A DNA stretch of 64,000 nt, taken from contig JAQFVV010006306.1 of NCBI GenBank assembly GCA_028023455.1, positions 1,763,001 to 1,827,000 of the forward strand. The letters are read 5' to 3'. Below, piece by piece: positions 35,070 to 45,720 of the stretch (positions are counted from its first letter, which is position 1; the number at the start of each line of letters is the position of its first letter). Position numbers and translations under genes: made by a program. The notes below the pieces were generated by a model. The model did not search any database. It was not told where the DNA came from and was given only the letters and a program-made list of their open reading frames with translations. This DNA is from Epiperipatus broadwayi (lineage: Eukaryota > Onychophora > Udeonychophora > Euonychophora > Peripatidae).

Positions 35070-36676
35070 TCATTTCAAACTCCACCTTCCCTTAATATCA
35101 AAAGAAGTCTTCATAAGATTGATAGCCTCAGAATCAAGGAGTTTTATCATCAAAGTCTCCTTTATTCTTCTTTTTAACTCATTCTTTTCATAAAAAATAA
35201 CCGAAGCATTGTCAAACAATATTCTATGACCTGTATTCAATTCATGAATATATAAAGCTGAGTTAAGATACCTATGTTTAACTCTACTTATATGAACCTT
35301 AACCCTTTCATTAAGGCTAAATTTACTCTGGCCTACATAAAATTTACCACAACTACATGGAATTTTATAAACAATACCAGGAATAGACCTACTATCAATA
35401 GACTGCTTTGAACCATTAAGTAATGAATTCAAATCAGAACCTTTCCTCCATGCAACCTTCTTTCCACCTAACAAATGACTATTCCTATAAACCAAATTAT
35501 AAATTGATGCTTTAAATGGTAAAGACATATAATCATCATCCTTACCAACAAAATTCTTATCATCCAAATCACGACTATAAACATTATTATTAAATACCAC
35601 TTTTTTAATAAAATCATGACTATAACCCAATTCTACATATTCAGCAGCAAATTGACTTTTTTGAATATCAGCATCATTATTAAAATTATTAAGCCTTCTA
35701 TTCCGACAACAAAAATTCAACAAAGACATTTTTTTATGTATAAAAGGCTGATAACTATCAGGCCTAATCATATTTCTCAAATTTTTAGGTTTTATAAAAT
35801 GACTACAAAACAAAACATCATTAACCTTCTCAACATTTAAATCTAAAAACTTTAATTTTACAAAATCAAAACCACCCCCTCAATTGTAAACTTAATACTA
35901 GAATCAAAACCATTCAATCCACATAAAAACTCTTCTAATTTCTCTTTCTGAATAACAAACAAACAATCATCAACATACCTAACAAATAATTTAATAGAAC
36001 ATGAAAACATATTAATAATACTACACTCCAAATAATCAATATAGACAGCACACATCAATGGAGAAATGACATAACCAATAACCCAACCTTCTCTAATCTT
36101 ATAAAACACATCATTAGACATAAAATACATTGAATCCTCTAACAGCAAAAGCAAATCATGAAAAACCTTAATCTTATCTGCAGAAAAACATTCTAATTTT
36201 TTTAAAATTGAAAGAAAAACATCAATACTTTTTAATCTATTAACCGATTGGTACATATTTTCAATGTCTAAACTACCAAAAACACAATCATCATCCAAAA
36301 CAAAACCATTTATTTTCTTAAAAGCTTCAAAGGAAGAAGAAACACAAAATTGACCCAGTTTTATATAATCCTTAAAATATCTTATAATAAATTTTGATAT
36401 TTTATCAACAATTCCTCCTGTAAAATCAAAAATACATCTCAAAGGAAAATTATCTTTATGAGACTTCAAATTAAAGAAAACCTTTGGAGCCACAAAATCA
36501 CTAGGGTAACAATTTAAATAAGTAGCTCTATCAAAAATCTTTTTATTTTCCATAACTTTCATAATCTTAATTAATTTAGATTTTATTTTTTTACCAGGAT
36601 CAGAATCTAAAATAGCATATTTTCCATTATTTAATTCTAAAGAAACTTTACTTTTAAAATCAATATTATTTAACAA
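35070..36676 (-). pseudogene. PLE family E copy, frameshifted (left arm)
   Basis: Minus-strand twin of the intact ORF at 36722-38383. It falls into two frames (36676-35858 and 35813-35070) because a run of six G's in the other copy is five here, just after IKFTIEG. Upstream: RT palm with RYVDDCLFV. Downstream: the RT thumb region and the GIY-YIG nuclease (GIVYKIPC, FYVGQ). Otherwise only one amino acid differs from the intact copy (Lys for Arg in DIQKSQF). Confidence 0.85.
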
Positions 36677-36721
36677 TACAAACCGGCCACCTTTATCTTT
36701 TAACCTTTAGTTAAAAAAAGA

Positions 36722-38383
36722 TTGAAAGCCAATGATGTTATATTATTAAAAGAAGATAAAGGTGGCCGGTTTGTATTGTTAAATAATATTGATTTTAAAA
36801 GTAAAGTTTCTTTAGAATTAAATAATGGAAAATATGCTATTTTAGATTCTGATCCTGGTAAAAAAATAAAATCTAAATTAATTAAGATTATGAAAGTTAT
36901 GGAAAATAAAAAGATTTTTGATAGAGCTACTTATTTAAATTGTTACCCTAGTGATTTTGTGGCTCCAAAGGTTTTCTTTAATTTGAAGTCTCATAAAGAT
37001 AATTTTCCTTTGAGATGTATTTTTGATTTTACAGGAGGAATTGTTGATAAAATATCAAAATTTATTATAAGATATTTTAAGGATTATATAAAACTGGGTC
37101 AATTTTGTGTTTCTTCTTCCTTTGAAGCTTTTAAGAAAATAAATGGTTTTGTTTTGGATGATGATTGTGTTTTTGGTAGTTTAGACATTGAAAATATGTA
37201 CCAATCGGTTAATAGATTAAAAAGTATTGATGTTTTTCTTTCAATTTTAAAAAAATTAGAATGTTTTTCTGCAGATAAGATTAAGGTTTTTCATGATTTG
37301 CTTTTGCTGTTAGAGGATTCAATGTATTTTATGTCTAATGATGTGTTTTATAAGATTAGAGAAGGTTGGGTTATTGGTTATGTCATTTCTCCATTGATGT
37401 GTGCTGTCTATATTGATTATTTGGAGTGTAGTATTATTAATATGTTTTCATGTTCTATTAAATTATTTGTTAGGTATGTTGATGATTGTTTGTTTGTTAT
37501 TCAGAAAGAGAAATTAGAAGAGTTTTTATGTGGATTGAATGGTTTTGATTCTAGTATTAAGTTTACAATTGAGGGGGGTGGTTTTGATTTTGTAAAATTA
37601 AAGTTTTTAGATTTAAATGTTGAGAAGGTTAATGATGTTTTGTTTTGTAGTCATTTTATAAAACCTAAAAATTTGAGAAATATGATTAGGCCTGATAGTT
37701 ATCAGCCTTTTATACATAAAAAAATGTCTTTGTTGAATTTTTGTTGTCGGAATAGAAGGCTTAATAATTTTAATAATGATGCTGATATTCAAAGAAGTCA
37801 ATTTGCTGCTGAATATGTAGAATTGGGTTATAGTCATGATTTTATTAAAAAAGTGGTATTTAATAATAATGTTTATAGTCGTGATTTGGATGATAAGAAT
37901 TTTGTTGGTAAGGATGATGATTATATGTCTTTACCATTTAAAGCATCAATTTATAATTTGGTTTATAGGAATAGTCATTTGTTAGGTGGAAAGAAGGTTG
38001 CATGGAGGAAAGGTTCTGATTTGAATTCATTACTTAATGGTTCAAAGCAGTCTATTGATAGTAGGTCTATTCCTGGTATTGTTTATAAAATTCCATGTAG
38101 TTGTGGTAAATTTTATGTAGGCCAGAGTAAATTTAGCCTTAATGAAAGGGTTAAGGTTCATATAAGTAGAGTTAAACATAGGTATCTTAACTCAGCTTTA
38201 TATATTCATGAATTGAATACAGGTCATAGAATATTGTTTGACAATGCTTCGGTTATTTTTTATGAAAAGAATGAGTTAAAAAGAAGAATAAAGGAGACTT
38301 TGATGATAAAACTCCTTGATTCTGAGGCTATCAATCTTATGAAGACTTCTTTTGATATTAAGGGAAGGTGGAGTTTGAAATGA
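36722..38383 (+). CDS. Penelope-like reverse transcriptase with GIY-YIG endonuclease (553 codons)
   Basis: An uninterrupted frame. Residues ~8-20 read LLKEDKGGRFVLLN, the DKG-type motif that opens Penelope RTs. LDIENMYQSV (around 155-164) carries the first catalytic Asp, GYVISPLMCAVYIDYLE follows, and YVDD (252-255) is the active site with two catalytic Asp. After the thumb come HKKMSLLNFCCRNRR and a long linker. The GIY-YIG nuclease starts at Gly452 (GIVY) and FYVGQ (464-468) is its second half, with R at RVKVH next. PLE RTs copy RNA at a nicked target; the GIY-YIG domain is thought to nick it. The first codon is TTG and the frame is open back to TAG at 36709, so the normal N-terminal part (roughly 200 residues) is missing. 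It is intact but probably not autonomous as it stands. Confidence 0.85.
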   Translation: MKANDVILLKEDKGGRFVLLNNIDFKSKVSLELNNGKYAILDSDPGKKIKSKLIKIMKVMENKKIFDRATYLNCYPSDFVAPKVFFNLKSHKDNFPLRCIFDFTGGIVDKISKFIIRYFKDYIKLGQFCVSSSFEAFKKINGFVLDDDCVFGSLDIENMYQSVNRLKSIDVFLSILKKLECFSADKIKVFHDLLLLLEDSMYFMSNDVFYKIREGWVIGYVISPLMCAVYIDYLECSIINMFSCSIKLFVRYVDDCLFVIQKEKLEEFLCGLNGFDSSIKFTIEGGGFDFVKLKFLDLNVEKVNDVLFCSHFIKPKNLRNMIRPDSYQPFIHKKMSLLNFCCRNRRLNNFNNDADIQRSQFAAEYVELGYSHDFIKKVVFNNNVYSRDLDDKNFVGKDDDYMSLPFKASIYNLVYRNSHLLGGKKVAWRKGSDLNSLLNGSKQSIDSRSIPGIVYKIPCSCGKFYVGQSKFSLNERVKVHISRVKHRYLNSALYIHELNTGHRILFDNASVIFYEKNELKRRIKETLMIKLLDSEAINLMKTSFDIKGRWSLK

Positions 38384-38433
38384 ATTATGGGAAGGTTTGT
38401 TTGTTTGTATATATAGATGTTTTCCTTTAGGTT

Positions 38434-38475
38434 GATTTTCACTTGAGAAGGTCTATTTGTAGTAGATGAAACCAT
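38434..38475 (+). ncRNA. Hammerhead-like motif in PLE family E tail (degenerate)
   Basis: CTTGAGAAG, TCTA paired with TAGA around TTTGTAG, then GAAACCATGG. Same layout as the family C tail motif. The mirror copy lies at about 34978-35019 in the left arm. The first box departs from CTGANGA. Confidence 0.35.
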
Positions 38476-38540
38476 GGTTGTGTAAGGATTTTGGTAAAAT
38501 TTTGAATTTAATCTAGTACTGTATTGTTTTATGGTTTTGC

Positions 38541-38552
38541 ACATTATTATTA
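38541..38552. repeat. Target-site duplication, right, of the PLE palindrome
   Basis: ACATTATTATTA, identical to 34862-34873. Confidence 0.7.
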
Positions 38553-38614
38553 AGATGACTAAAAATATAATTCTTAGATCTTTATTTCCGATTACATAAT
38601 ATCATTTGCATGCG

Positions 38615-39912
38615 GTCCTCAATGGTTTGGTGCATTTGGTAGAGCATCCAACTTGGAATCGGGAAGTCCCAGGATCAATTATGGTACTTTGAGGTCTGGT
38701 GTTTAAACTTCTTTGAAAACCCAAGCAAAAAAGCCATATATCATTTTGCCTTGCATAATTTGGCACAGAGCATCTGACTTGGGATCAGGAGGTCCTATGA
38801 TCAATTCTGGTACTTACAGATCTGGTGCTCGAACTTCCAAGCAATAAAGTCATATATCTTTTTACCCTGCATGATTTGGCATAGTCGATAGAACATGTGA
38901 TTTGGGATTGGGAGGTGCCAGGATCGATTCTGGTGCCTTCAGATTTCTTTGAGCAATACAGCTACCTATTTTTTTACCCTGAATGGTTTGGCTCAATTAG
39001 TAGAGGATCTGACTTGTAATCAGGAGGTCCCAGGATAGATTCTGGTACTTTCAGATCTGTCACTCAAATTTCTTATGAACTCCTGAGCAATAAAGCCATA
39101 TACTTTTTTATACTGAATGGATTGGCACAGATAGTAGAGCATGTGACTTGGGATCAGGAGGTCCCAGAATCGATTCTGGTGCTTTCACATCTGTCGTCAA
39201 ATTTGTTACAAACTCCTGAGCAATAGAGCCATATAGCTTTTTGTCCCTGAATGGGTCGACACAGTTGGTAGAGCATCTGACTGGGGATTGGGAGGTCCCC
39301 CAATCGATTCTGGTGCTTTCAGATCTGTCACTCAAATTTCTTATGAACTCCCAAGCAATAAAGCCATATACCTTTTTACCCTAAATAGTTTGGCAGTTAG
39401 TAGAGCATCCGACTTGGAATCAGAAGGTCCCAGGATAGATTCTGGTATGGTACCTTCAGGTCTGTCACTCAAATTTCTTATGAACTCCTGAGCAATAAAG
39501 CCATATACCTTTTTATAGTGAATGTTTTGGCACAGTTGGTAGAGCATCTGACTTGGGATCAGGAGGTCCCAGGATGGATTCTTGTGTTCGCAGTTCTGGC
39601 TCTCGAACTTCTTATGAACTCCCAAGCAATAAAGCTATATCCCTTTTTACTCTGCATGTTTTGTCACAGTTCGTAGAGCCTCTGATTTGGGATCAAGAGG
39701 TCCCAGGATTGATTCTGGTACTTTCAGATCTGGCGCTCAAACTTCTTATGAACTCCTGAGCAATAAAGCCATATGACTCTGTGTAATTTGATGCAGTTAG
39801 TAGAGCGTCCGATTTGAGTTCAGGCGATACCAGGATCGATTCGGGTGCTTGGTCCAGCATTCGAATTTCTTATGAACTCTCGAGCAATAAAGCCATATGC
39901 ATTTTTATTTTA
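38615..39912 (+). repeat. Tandem satellite of ~10 tRNA-like monomers (~115-150 bp each)
   Basis: About ten direct repeats. A typical monomer has GGCACAGTTGGTAGAGCAT (box A like), TCTGACTTGGGATCAGG (anticodon-arm like; a TGG triplet lies at the anticodon place), AGGTCCCAGGATCGATTC (box B like), then a non-tRNA part TCAGATCTGTCACTCAAATT, TTATGAACTCC and GCAATAAAGCCATAT. Monomers start near 38628, 38760, 38876, 38988, 39118, 39246, 39370, 39525, 39660 and 39785. Sequences differ from monomer to monomer by many substitutions. It looks like a tRNA-derived SINE that became a tandem satellite. Confidence 0.8.
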
Positions 39913-40904
39913 TTTATATAAGTAGAATAAAGAACTATTTATGTATTATTCTTTTTTTTTATTATAGCATTTTCTAATTCATTTATAAATATTAAGGACA
40001 TTAAGCTACTAAATGTATATTAATACCATTTCCCTATCCTTTATGTATATTCCAATATTCATTAATATATTATTTAAAGAATTAAGTACTATGTATTAAT
40101 TTAATAAAATATTTTCTTTCCTTAATTTGAATATAATATAGGCTTGCTTCAGCATTTCCAAGAAATGGATGCTTTAGCCAATTTACATACATTGCCATAA
40201 AGCTTCTCCACAAACTTTTCGCAGTTAACGATGAGCTATGATTATGGGAACAAAGATTTCCCAAAAGCTCTCAGTTTATTAATTAAGTTTATTAACTACC
40301 ACAATTTTATAGCTTCATTACATGTGCACAAAGCACAACTATTCAGGGAAGTTTAAAATTTTTATAAAAATAAGATCTAAGCACTGCTTTTGATATGGTC
40401 GAAAGCAATATTTAGATATTATTTTTATCAAAATTTTAAACTTTCCTCAGTAGTTTTCCATTACTATTATTAATGTTAAATTTTTTATAGTATTTATTAT
40501 GTTTTGGTTATGTATAGATTGATTTAATTTTTTTTTTAATATTGTATACTTTATAATCTTAAGTATATGTGAGTATATTTTTTTCTATTTCTATTGCAAT
40601 CATATACTGATTTCTATTTAATTTTAAACTGCTTAATTTTGGGGGAATAAGTTCTGTATTACGTATACAAAACTCTCCATATTTTATAAATACTATCAAT
40701 TTACTTAACTCCTTATCTAATTTCTGCATAATGAAGATACTACAATTAAACAGTAATTTTCATAGAAATTTTCCATTAAGAAATTTAATTTCATACAAAA
40801 TATGAGTTTCCATAAGAAGGATAAAATGATTAATATGCATTTAAATAAATCATGCAGTATAATGCGAAAACAAAATATCGTTATATCATAACAATAATCA
40901 AAAG
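39913..40904. other. AT-rich spacer, nothing recognised
   Basis: A short inverted pair (AAAATTTTTATAAAAATAAG at about 40356 and the complementary TTATTTTTATCAAAATTTTA at about 40419) surrounds a 40-bp loop. No gene recognised. Confidence 0.4.
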
Positions 40905-40907
40905 GCA

Positions 40908-41016
40908 TATGGCTTTGGTAATGGAGAGTTCATAAGAAGTTTGAGCATCAGATATGCGAGCGCCAGAATCAATTCTGGGATTTCTTGATCCCAAATCAGA
41001 TGTTCTACCAAAAAAA
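40908..41016 (-). repeat. Orphan tRNA-like monomer, inverted
   Basis: On the minus strand: GGTAGAACATCTGATTTGGG, then CCCAGAATTGATTCTGG and TCAAACTTCTTATGAACTC. It is one monomer of the 38615-39912 satellite type, 1 kb away and in the opposite direction. Confidence 0.7.
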
Positions 41017-41299
41017 GCTTTTTCGGCACCACATTTTTTCCCCCTTATGTTGGAAATTATTTTAAAGCTTCAATTTACATTGCATATATAGCAATATCTA
41101 TTTTTTTTATATATATCAAATTAACTAAAACCTAACATTAAAAAACAAAAAACAAATATAATATAATGTATAAGACCCCCCTCCTACTTTTCAATCTCTC
41201 CCTTTCTCCTTTCTTTTACCCCACCCCCAATTAAGCAACTTACAATTAAGCAACAATGGTACAAATGTATGAAGAGGAAAAAAAACTATATAAATATAT

Positions 41300-41520
41300 A
41301 CTATATAATTCTCCACTCATTTTTAATTAATCAATTATTAGTTAAAATTAATTGATGTTTTATATATATTTATACAATTATGTCTGTTGTAGTTAATATA
41401 ATTAGTTCCATATATTTCCCTTCTATTATGTTCTTTATAGTTTAAACATTTCATGTTTTTGCGCAATCTATTTTATGTTCATATTTTAAATAATGAATAT
41501 ATTATGCAAATTTGTTAATT
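41300..41520 (-). pseudogene. PLE family B 3' fragment
   Basis: Similar in order and wording to 14700-14930: TTTATACAATTATGTC, TTCCATATATTTCCCTTC, TTCATGTTTTTGCGCAATC, ATTTTATGTTCATATTTTAAA. It covers only the last coding residues and 3' UTR. Confidence 0.5.
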
Positions 41521-41654
41521 TTATGTATAAATTAAAAAAACTAGTTGTCACTATGTATGCAATGTAAATTGAAGCTTTAAAAGTTTCCAATCACATTGAT
41601 AAAGGCAAAAAAAATATTTACTAAAAAAAGTTTATTGTGTTATTTTTACAATAA

Positions 41655-41815
41655 ATATGCAATTACTGCTGCTACCAGTTCTTACTTGTGGATCTGAGAC
41701 TTGGACACTTAATAGAAGAGCAATACAGAAACTTCAGACCACACAAAGAAGTATAGAGAGTTGCATGTTGGGAGTAACAAAGAGATTGAAAACGCAATAT
41801 ATGGGTAATAAATTG
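41655..41815 (+). pseudogene. RTE LINE C-terminal fragment (left of PLE insertion)
   Basis: Plus strand LPVLTCGSETWTLNRRAIQ, TTQRSIESCMLGVTKR, MG: the region following the RT of RTE-type elements, also present at 60392-60628. It breaks off at about 41815 and continues at 43296 beyond a PLE. Confidence 0.75.
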
Positions 41816-43295
41816 TTTTTCTCTTCACCAATAAAAATTGTAATTATACATATGTGATTTTTTCGCATGCGTTAGTGAAGCTGTAATTATATTATAATGT
41901 TTAATATGCCTGCTTAGCGCTTTAGAGATGTAGTATTCTAATCTCATACTCATAGCTTTACTGAATGAAGACTGTTGTAATTTATTGTACACATATGCAA
42001 ATGAGCTTGACTTTTTAATTAGTTAGTTCATTGTTTGGAGAGAGCAAAGCATGCCTCTCTTCTATTAATGGCACTGAGATCATTTGCTATGTAAAAAGCT
42101 TCTTTGGCCTTTCTTTTGGCATTACTCTTCTCTGAAATTATTTGGGTAGAACTGAGTTCGAATACATGGCCTGTAGCTGCTTGGTGGTCCCAAAAGATTG
42201 ATGTTCCTTCATTTTTATTTTTAACCCTGTTGTATGCATACCTGTGTTGGTAAATTCTTGTATTGATGTTAGCCTGAGTCTCACCGTAGTAAGATGCCTG
42301 GCAGCCTAATTGAGGGCATGCTATTTTATAGACCACATGAGGGGCTTGATCTTTTTCTATTTTATCTTTGGAATTATTTATTAGTCAGTTAATGTTAGGT
42401 GTTCTGAAGCAAAATTTGAAATCATTAGTCAATTTTTTAGTAATTATTGAAGTTACATTAGGTATAAATGGAATAGTTAAGTATTTCATATTGTCTTTAG
42501 GCTGTTTATTGTTGAGTTTTCTATAAAATGTTTTTATTCTCTGAAAGCCTATGTTGGTCATTTCCTTTATATATTTATAGATGTTGTTTTTTCTATCCAC
42601 TATGTATTTACATAAATGGTGATTTCTGAATAGGGAAGCATTCATACTTGCCCATTTATATGTGTTGGGGGTATTAGACTTTGGACTTGGGAAACCTCTT
42701 ATGTGCAGCGGTTTAATTATCATTTTATAATCTAGGTATGTGTTCTTTCTTTTTATTATCAAGTCTAGATATTTTATTTCTTGTTCCTTGTTTTCATCCA
42801 TTCTACTGAGGGTTAATCCTGATATGACTTGAAATTCATTTTGTATGTCGATAGTGGTGGAAGGTTTTGCTGTGAAAAAAATGTCATCAACATATCGAGT
42901 AGATATGAGAGTTGGTTCTGTTGTGAAGTGTTTCGGAAGAATTTAGCTCTCGTAATGGTTTATGATGATACTAGCAACAATTCCACTCATAAGCAGTCCC
43001 ATTGGCCAAACATCGTTCATAACATACCATTTGTTTTCAAATTTAGCCAATATGTTGTTATCCAGCCACTTCAAGAATTCTATTATAAAATCAATTCGTT
43101 TTGTTGGATAATTTTTCTTATTTAGTTCATTTTTGATGATGACAATGGAAGTTTTTCTGTTAATTGTGCCATAGAGTTCATTGACATTGTATACAGTCAT
43201 TTTGTGTTCTAAATCTATTTTAGCATTTTTTATTCTTTCCACAAATTCAAATGATGATTTGACAGTGTGGTTTCCATATCCCAGGGAATCTATAA
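41816..43295 (-). pseudogene. PLE family D, RT and GIY-YIG, inserted in the RTE copy
   Basis: Minus strand. RT pieces: VYNVNELYGTI (the usual catalytic Asp is Asn here), MGLLMSGIVAS, RYVDDIFF (at about 42885), EIKYLDLIIKRK; then FRTPNIN, and the nuclease MVYKIACPQLGC..SYYGETQANINTRIYQHRYA with the C-terminus AINRREACFALSKQ. Three frames are needed, so it is broken. The 5' end begins within RT. The 3' UTR (41816-42025) contains no convincing hammerhead. The insertion removed or replaced about 45 bp of the RTE target. Confidence 0.8.
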
Positions 43296-43555
43296 GCCAT
43301 AGGTTGATCAGAGTTGGGCTGGATATATTGCTAGAAGAGATGATAATAGATGAACAATTGAAATCTTAAACTGAATTCCAAGAGATTGTAAAAGACCCAA
43401 AACGAGACCACGTGGGAAATGGATGGATGAAATAAGAAAGTGTGCAGGGGTGATGTGGAAAAAAAAAAGCCAAAGATTGGAGAAGATGGATTGAACTTGG
43501 AGAGACCTTCATCCTGCAGTGGATTGATAATGGTTGATGATGATGATGACTGCTT
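43296..43555 (+). pseudogene. RTE LINE 3' end (right of PLE insertion)
   Basis: GAGTTGGGCTGGATATATTG onward matches the same part of the 60080-62230 copy (W.HIARR type tail, RPRGKWMDEIRKCAG, RLEKMD) and ends with ATGATGATGATGA, the short-repeat 3' terminus typical of RTE elements. Confidence 0.7.
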
Positions 43556-43689
43556 TTATATAATATTTTATTTTATATTACACTATATAATTTATTTAAA
43601 TACATAAAAAATTAGCATAATGGATTAAATTTCTATTTTTGATTAGTCTAATTAATTTAAATGGATTATTATATATATTTCCATTTCAT

Positions 43690-44420
43690 TCAATAATAGA
43701 ATAGATTTTGTTAAATTTTTGTATCTTATCCTTCCGCATTCATTTGCTATTTCATAGACACAATTCCAGTTTTCAACAATTTAAGTTGTAGGTTTTGTAA
43801 AAGCTAGGATACTTTGCAGTATGTCATGGCTTTGAAAAGCTGTTCTGATATTATACAAATATTTGATTAATCACATTATATATGGATAAACTATGGTACC
43901 TGTTTTTCTTCTGATATTTGTTTTTGTTGTTTAAGTTTTTTTAATGATAGCTGATAGATAACCATTTTTGACCAATTTGCTATATATTGGTATTTTTTTT
44001 TCCAAGCAAATGACTTTTGAACAAATCTTTTTTTACCTTTACAATAATAGTTTAATACCACTTTTTGTACTTAATCTTAATAAGATGCAAATGCTAAGTA
44101 TTTTCCTTAATGTGGGTTTTCTGTAAACGATAGTTTTTCTAAGAAAAAACCTTGCACAAGACAATCTAAAAATGTCAATTTTATTTTGTTTGAATTCTAT
44201 TATAAATTTAATTGAATAGGATATATTAATGTGTGTCAAGAATATTTATAACATTTCTCACCATGTCATAATGCAATAAATACATCATCGACATACAAAC
44301 TCAGATTTTTTGGTAGAAAAGGAGTAGTTTTTATGGCTGTCATTTCAAGCTCTTCCATGCAAAATTGATGATCAGAGAGGGCAATGATTCAACCATAACC
44401 ATACCTTGGTTTGGGTGAAA
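43690..44420 (-). pseudogene. PLE family F, reverse transcriptase fragment
   Basis: On the minus strand, with frameshifts: ALSDHQFCMEELEMTAIK, LPKNLSLYVDDVFIAL (catalytic YVDD at about 44290), TFLDCLV and VYRKPTLRKILS. FLDxxV..VYRKPT is the classic Penelope/Poseidon signature after the active site. Only the RT palm and thumb are left. This is a separate family from B-E by sequence. Confidence 0.7.
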
Positions 44421-45062
44421 AAAATTTGTGTCAATGAAAGTACATTGCTGTTATACAGAATTTTAAAGTTCCATTACATCATTCTAGTTTATAAGTTATT
44501 ATAAAGCTTACTAAGATAACAGTTCCATTTTTATGTTCTTGATTAACTCCATTGTACCGTATTTTTGGATACAAGTTTGCATTAGCAATTTAGAATTATA
44601 AATTATCAAATTATCCAAAAAAAAACACCTTTTTTTAAATATGATTGTATTTTGTTTAGACAATGTAGGTTATATATATATTTTAAGTTAGAGATTTAAA
44701 AAAAGAGATAAAGAGAATAACCAGACCTTACTTTGATTGTACTAAGATAAATTCTTATCATAGATTAATTAGAAGCACTTAAAGTTAAAATCACAGCATT
44801 CTTTCACTGTCATCAAAGATGGCCACCGAATGGGAAAAAAATGATGTCGTAAACAAAATTACTTTAAATTTTGTTAAAGTTAAAAGGTGTCAACAGGATG
44901 TGCACAGCTGACTAAAATCAGGGAGGGGGTATAAAAAAGAAAATACATCATGCATCAGGGTCTTGGATCTTCATCTTCTAAAGAAAATAGTTTAATATAA
45001 AATTAACTTTCTTAAAATTAATTTTCTACGAAGTCATAAAGATTGCGCCAAGCTATTCTCAC
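44421..45062. other. AT-rich spacer with a TATA-like sequence
   Basis: GGGGTATAAAAAAGAAAATA at about 44935 resembles a promoter or LTR core, but no partner LTR was found. No gene recognised. Confidence 0.3.
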
Positions 45063-45187
45063 CAGTGTATTGAATTGTCATAATATATATGAGTAGAGAG
45101 AGTTCGTTTGCCGATGCTTTCTTCCTTCCTGAAGTAATGATAATGCCGTGAATGAAGCCCATTGCCTAACGCTGGACCACCTACAAG
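45063..45187 (-). CDS. Possible host exon (weak)
   Basis: On the minus strand a 125-bp segment lies between an acceptor-like TTATTACAG and a donor-like GTGAGAA and one frame is open throughout (LVGGPALGNGLHSRHYHYF at the start, YYDNSIHW at the end). It is GC-richer than its surroundings. No protein family was recognised and no companion exon was found, so it may be chance. Confidence 0.2.
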
Positions 45188-45549
45188 CTGTAATAAGATT
45201 GTACAACGTATCCCATCAAGGATAAAAAAAACCATACATGGTAATTTACACACCATTATAACTAAGCAATTCAACTTACCAATAAGAGACTTTATTTCAT
45301 AATTTAAGTGATCACTTTTTCTTGAACTATAAGTATAGCAAATGCTGTGTTGCGTCAAAAAAAAGAAGAATCCGAATCTTAGAAAACAGTAGTATTTAAT
45401 GGCCATTTGAAGTTATTTGTTTTTATATTTTTATTCCTTATTTAGTTTTAAAATAATCATAATTATAATTTAATAAATAATAGGAAGACAACTTGCGTTG
45501 TTGACTATTTCTATCAGTGCGTAGTTTTTCCATGTATAACCATGGAGAA

Positions 45550-45720
45550 ACAGCGCCACGTAGTGGGCTAGAATCTTGGTAGTCACTGTTAGCAGACGAT
45601 ACATAAGCTAGATGTGTTTACAGCAATCAGCGCCACCTAGGTTCTTGGTATCTGCTGGTAGCAGACGATGTAAGCTAAATGGGCTTATGCACTGCGACCA
45701 GCGCCACCAATCGGGCAGCT
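45550..45720. repeat. GC-rich ~80-bp tandem repeat, about 2 units
   Basis: AGCGCCAC, then CTTGGTA, GTTAGCAGACGATA and a CAGCGCCACC repeat from about 45551 to 45715: GGTAGCAGACGATGTAAGCT copies the earlier TTAGCAGACGATACATAAGC. A longer non-repeated GC-rich tail follows to 45890. Confidence 0.5.

Larger units (their letters stand above)
34874..38540. mobile_element. Head-to-head palindromic PLE (family E), 3.67 kb
   Basis: Two copies of one PLE in inverted orientation: left arm 34913-36699 (minus) and right arm 36753-38540 (plus), spacer 36700-36752. The arms match base for base except for a few changes I could see: C5 versus G6 in one run (35874 region / 37573 region), one A/G changing Lys to Arg, and one C/T near the outer 3' end. 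The left copy has 39 bp more at its 3' end (34874-34912). One exact 12-13 bp direct repeat flanks the whole structure and none flanks the individual arms, so it inserted as a unit. Both copies are 5' truncated at the same region just before the RT fingers. Confidence 0.85.

Noticed and set aside
34978-35193. Plus-strand ORF overlapping the left PLE arm (and its mirror at 38260-38544)
   Set aside because: Shadow of the PLE coding strand; both exist only because of the palindrome.
34862-38552. Palindrome as an assembly or library foldback artefact
   Set aside because: Arms differ at several bases, the left copy has 39 bp more at its 3' end and flanks with different sequence share an exact TSD. 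An artefact would not give these, although read evidence is still the final test.
38615-39912. CRISPR-like array
   Set aside because: Direct repeats are long, degenerate and tRNA-like without distinct spacers; the DNA is animal.
42829-43369. Plus-strand ORFs in the PLE D region
   Set aside because: Antisense to the RT reading that carries YVDD.
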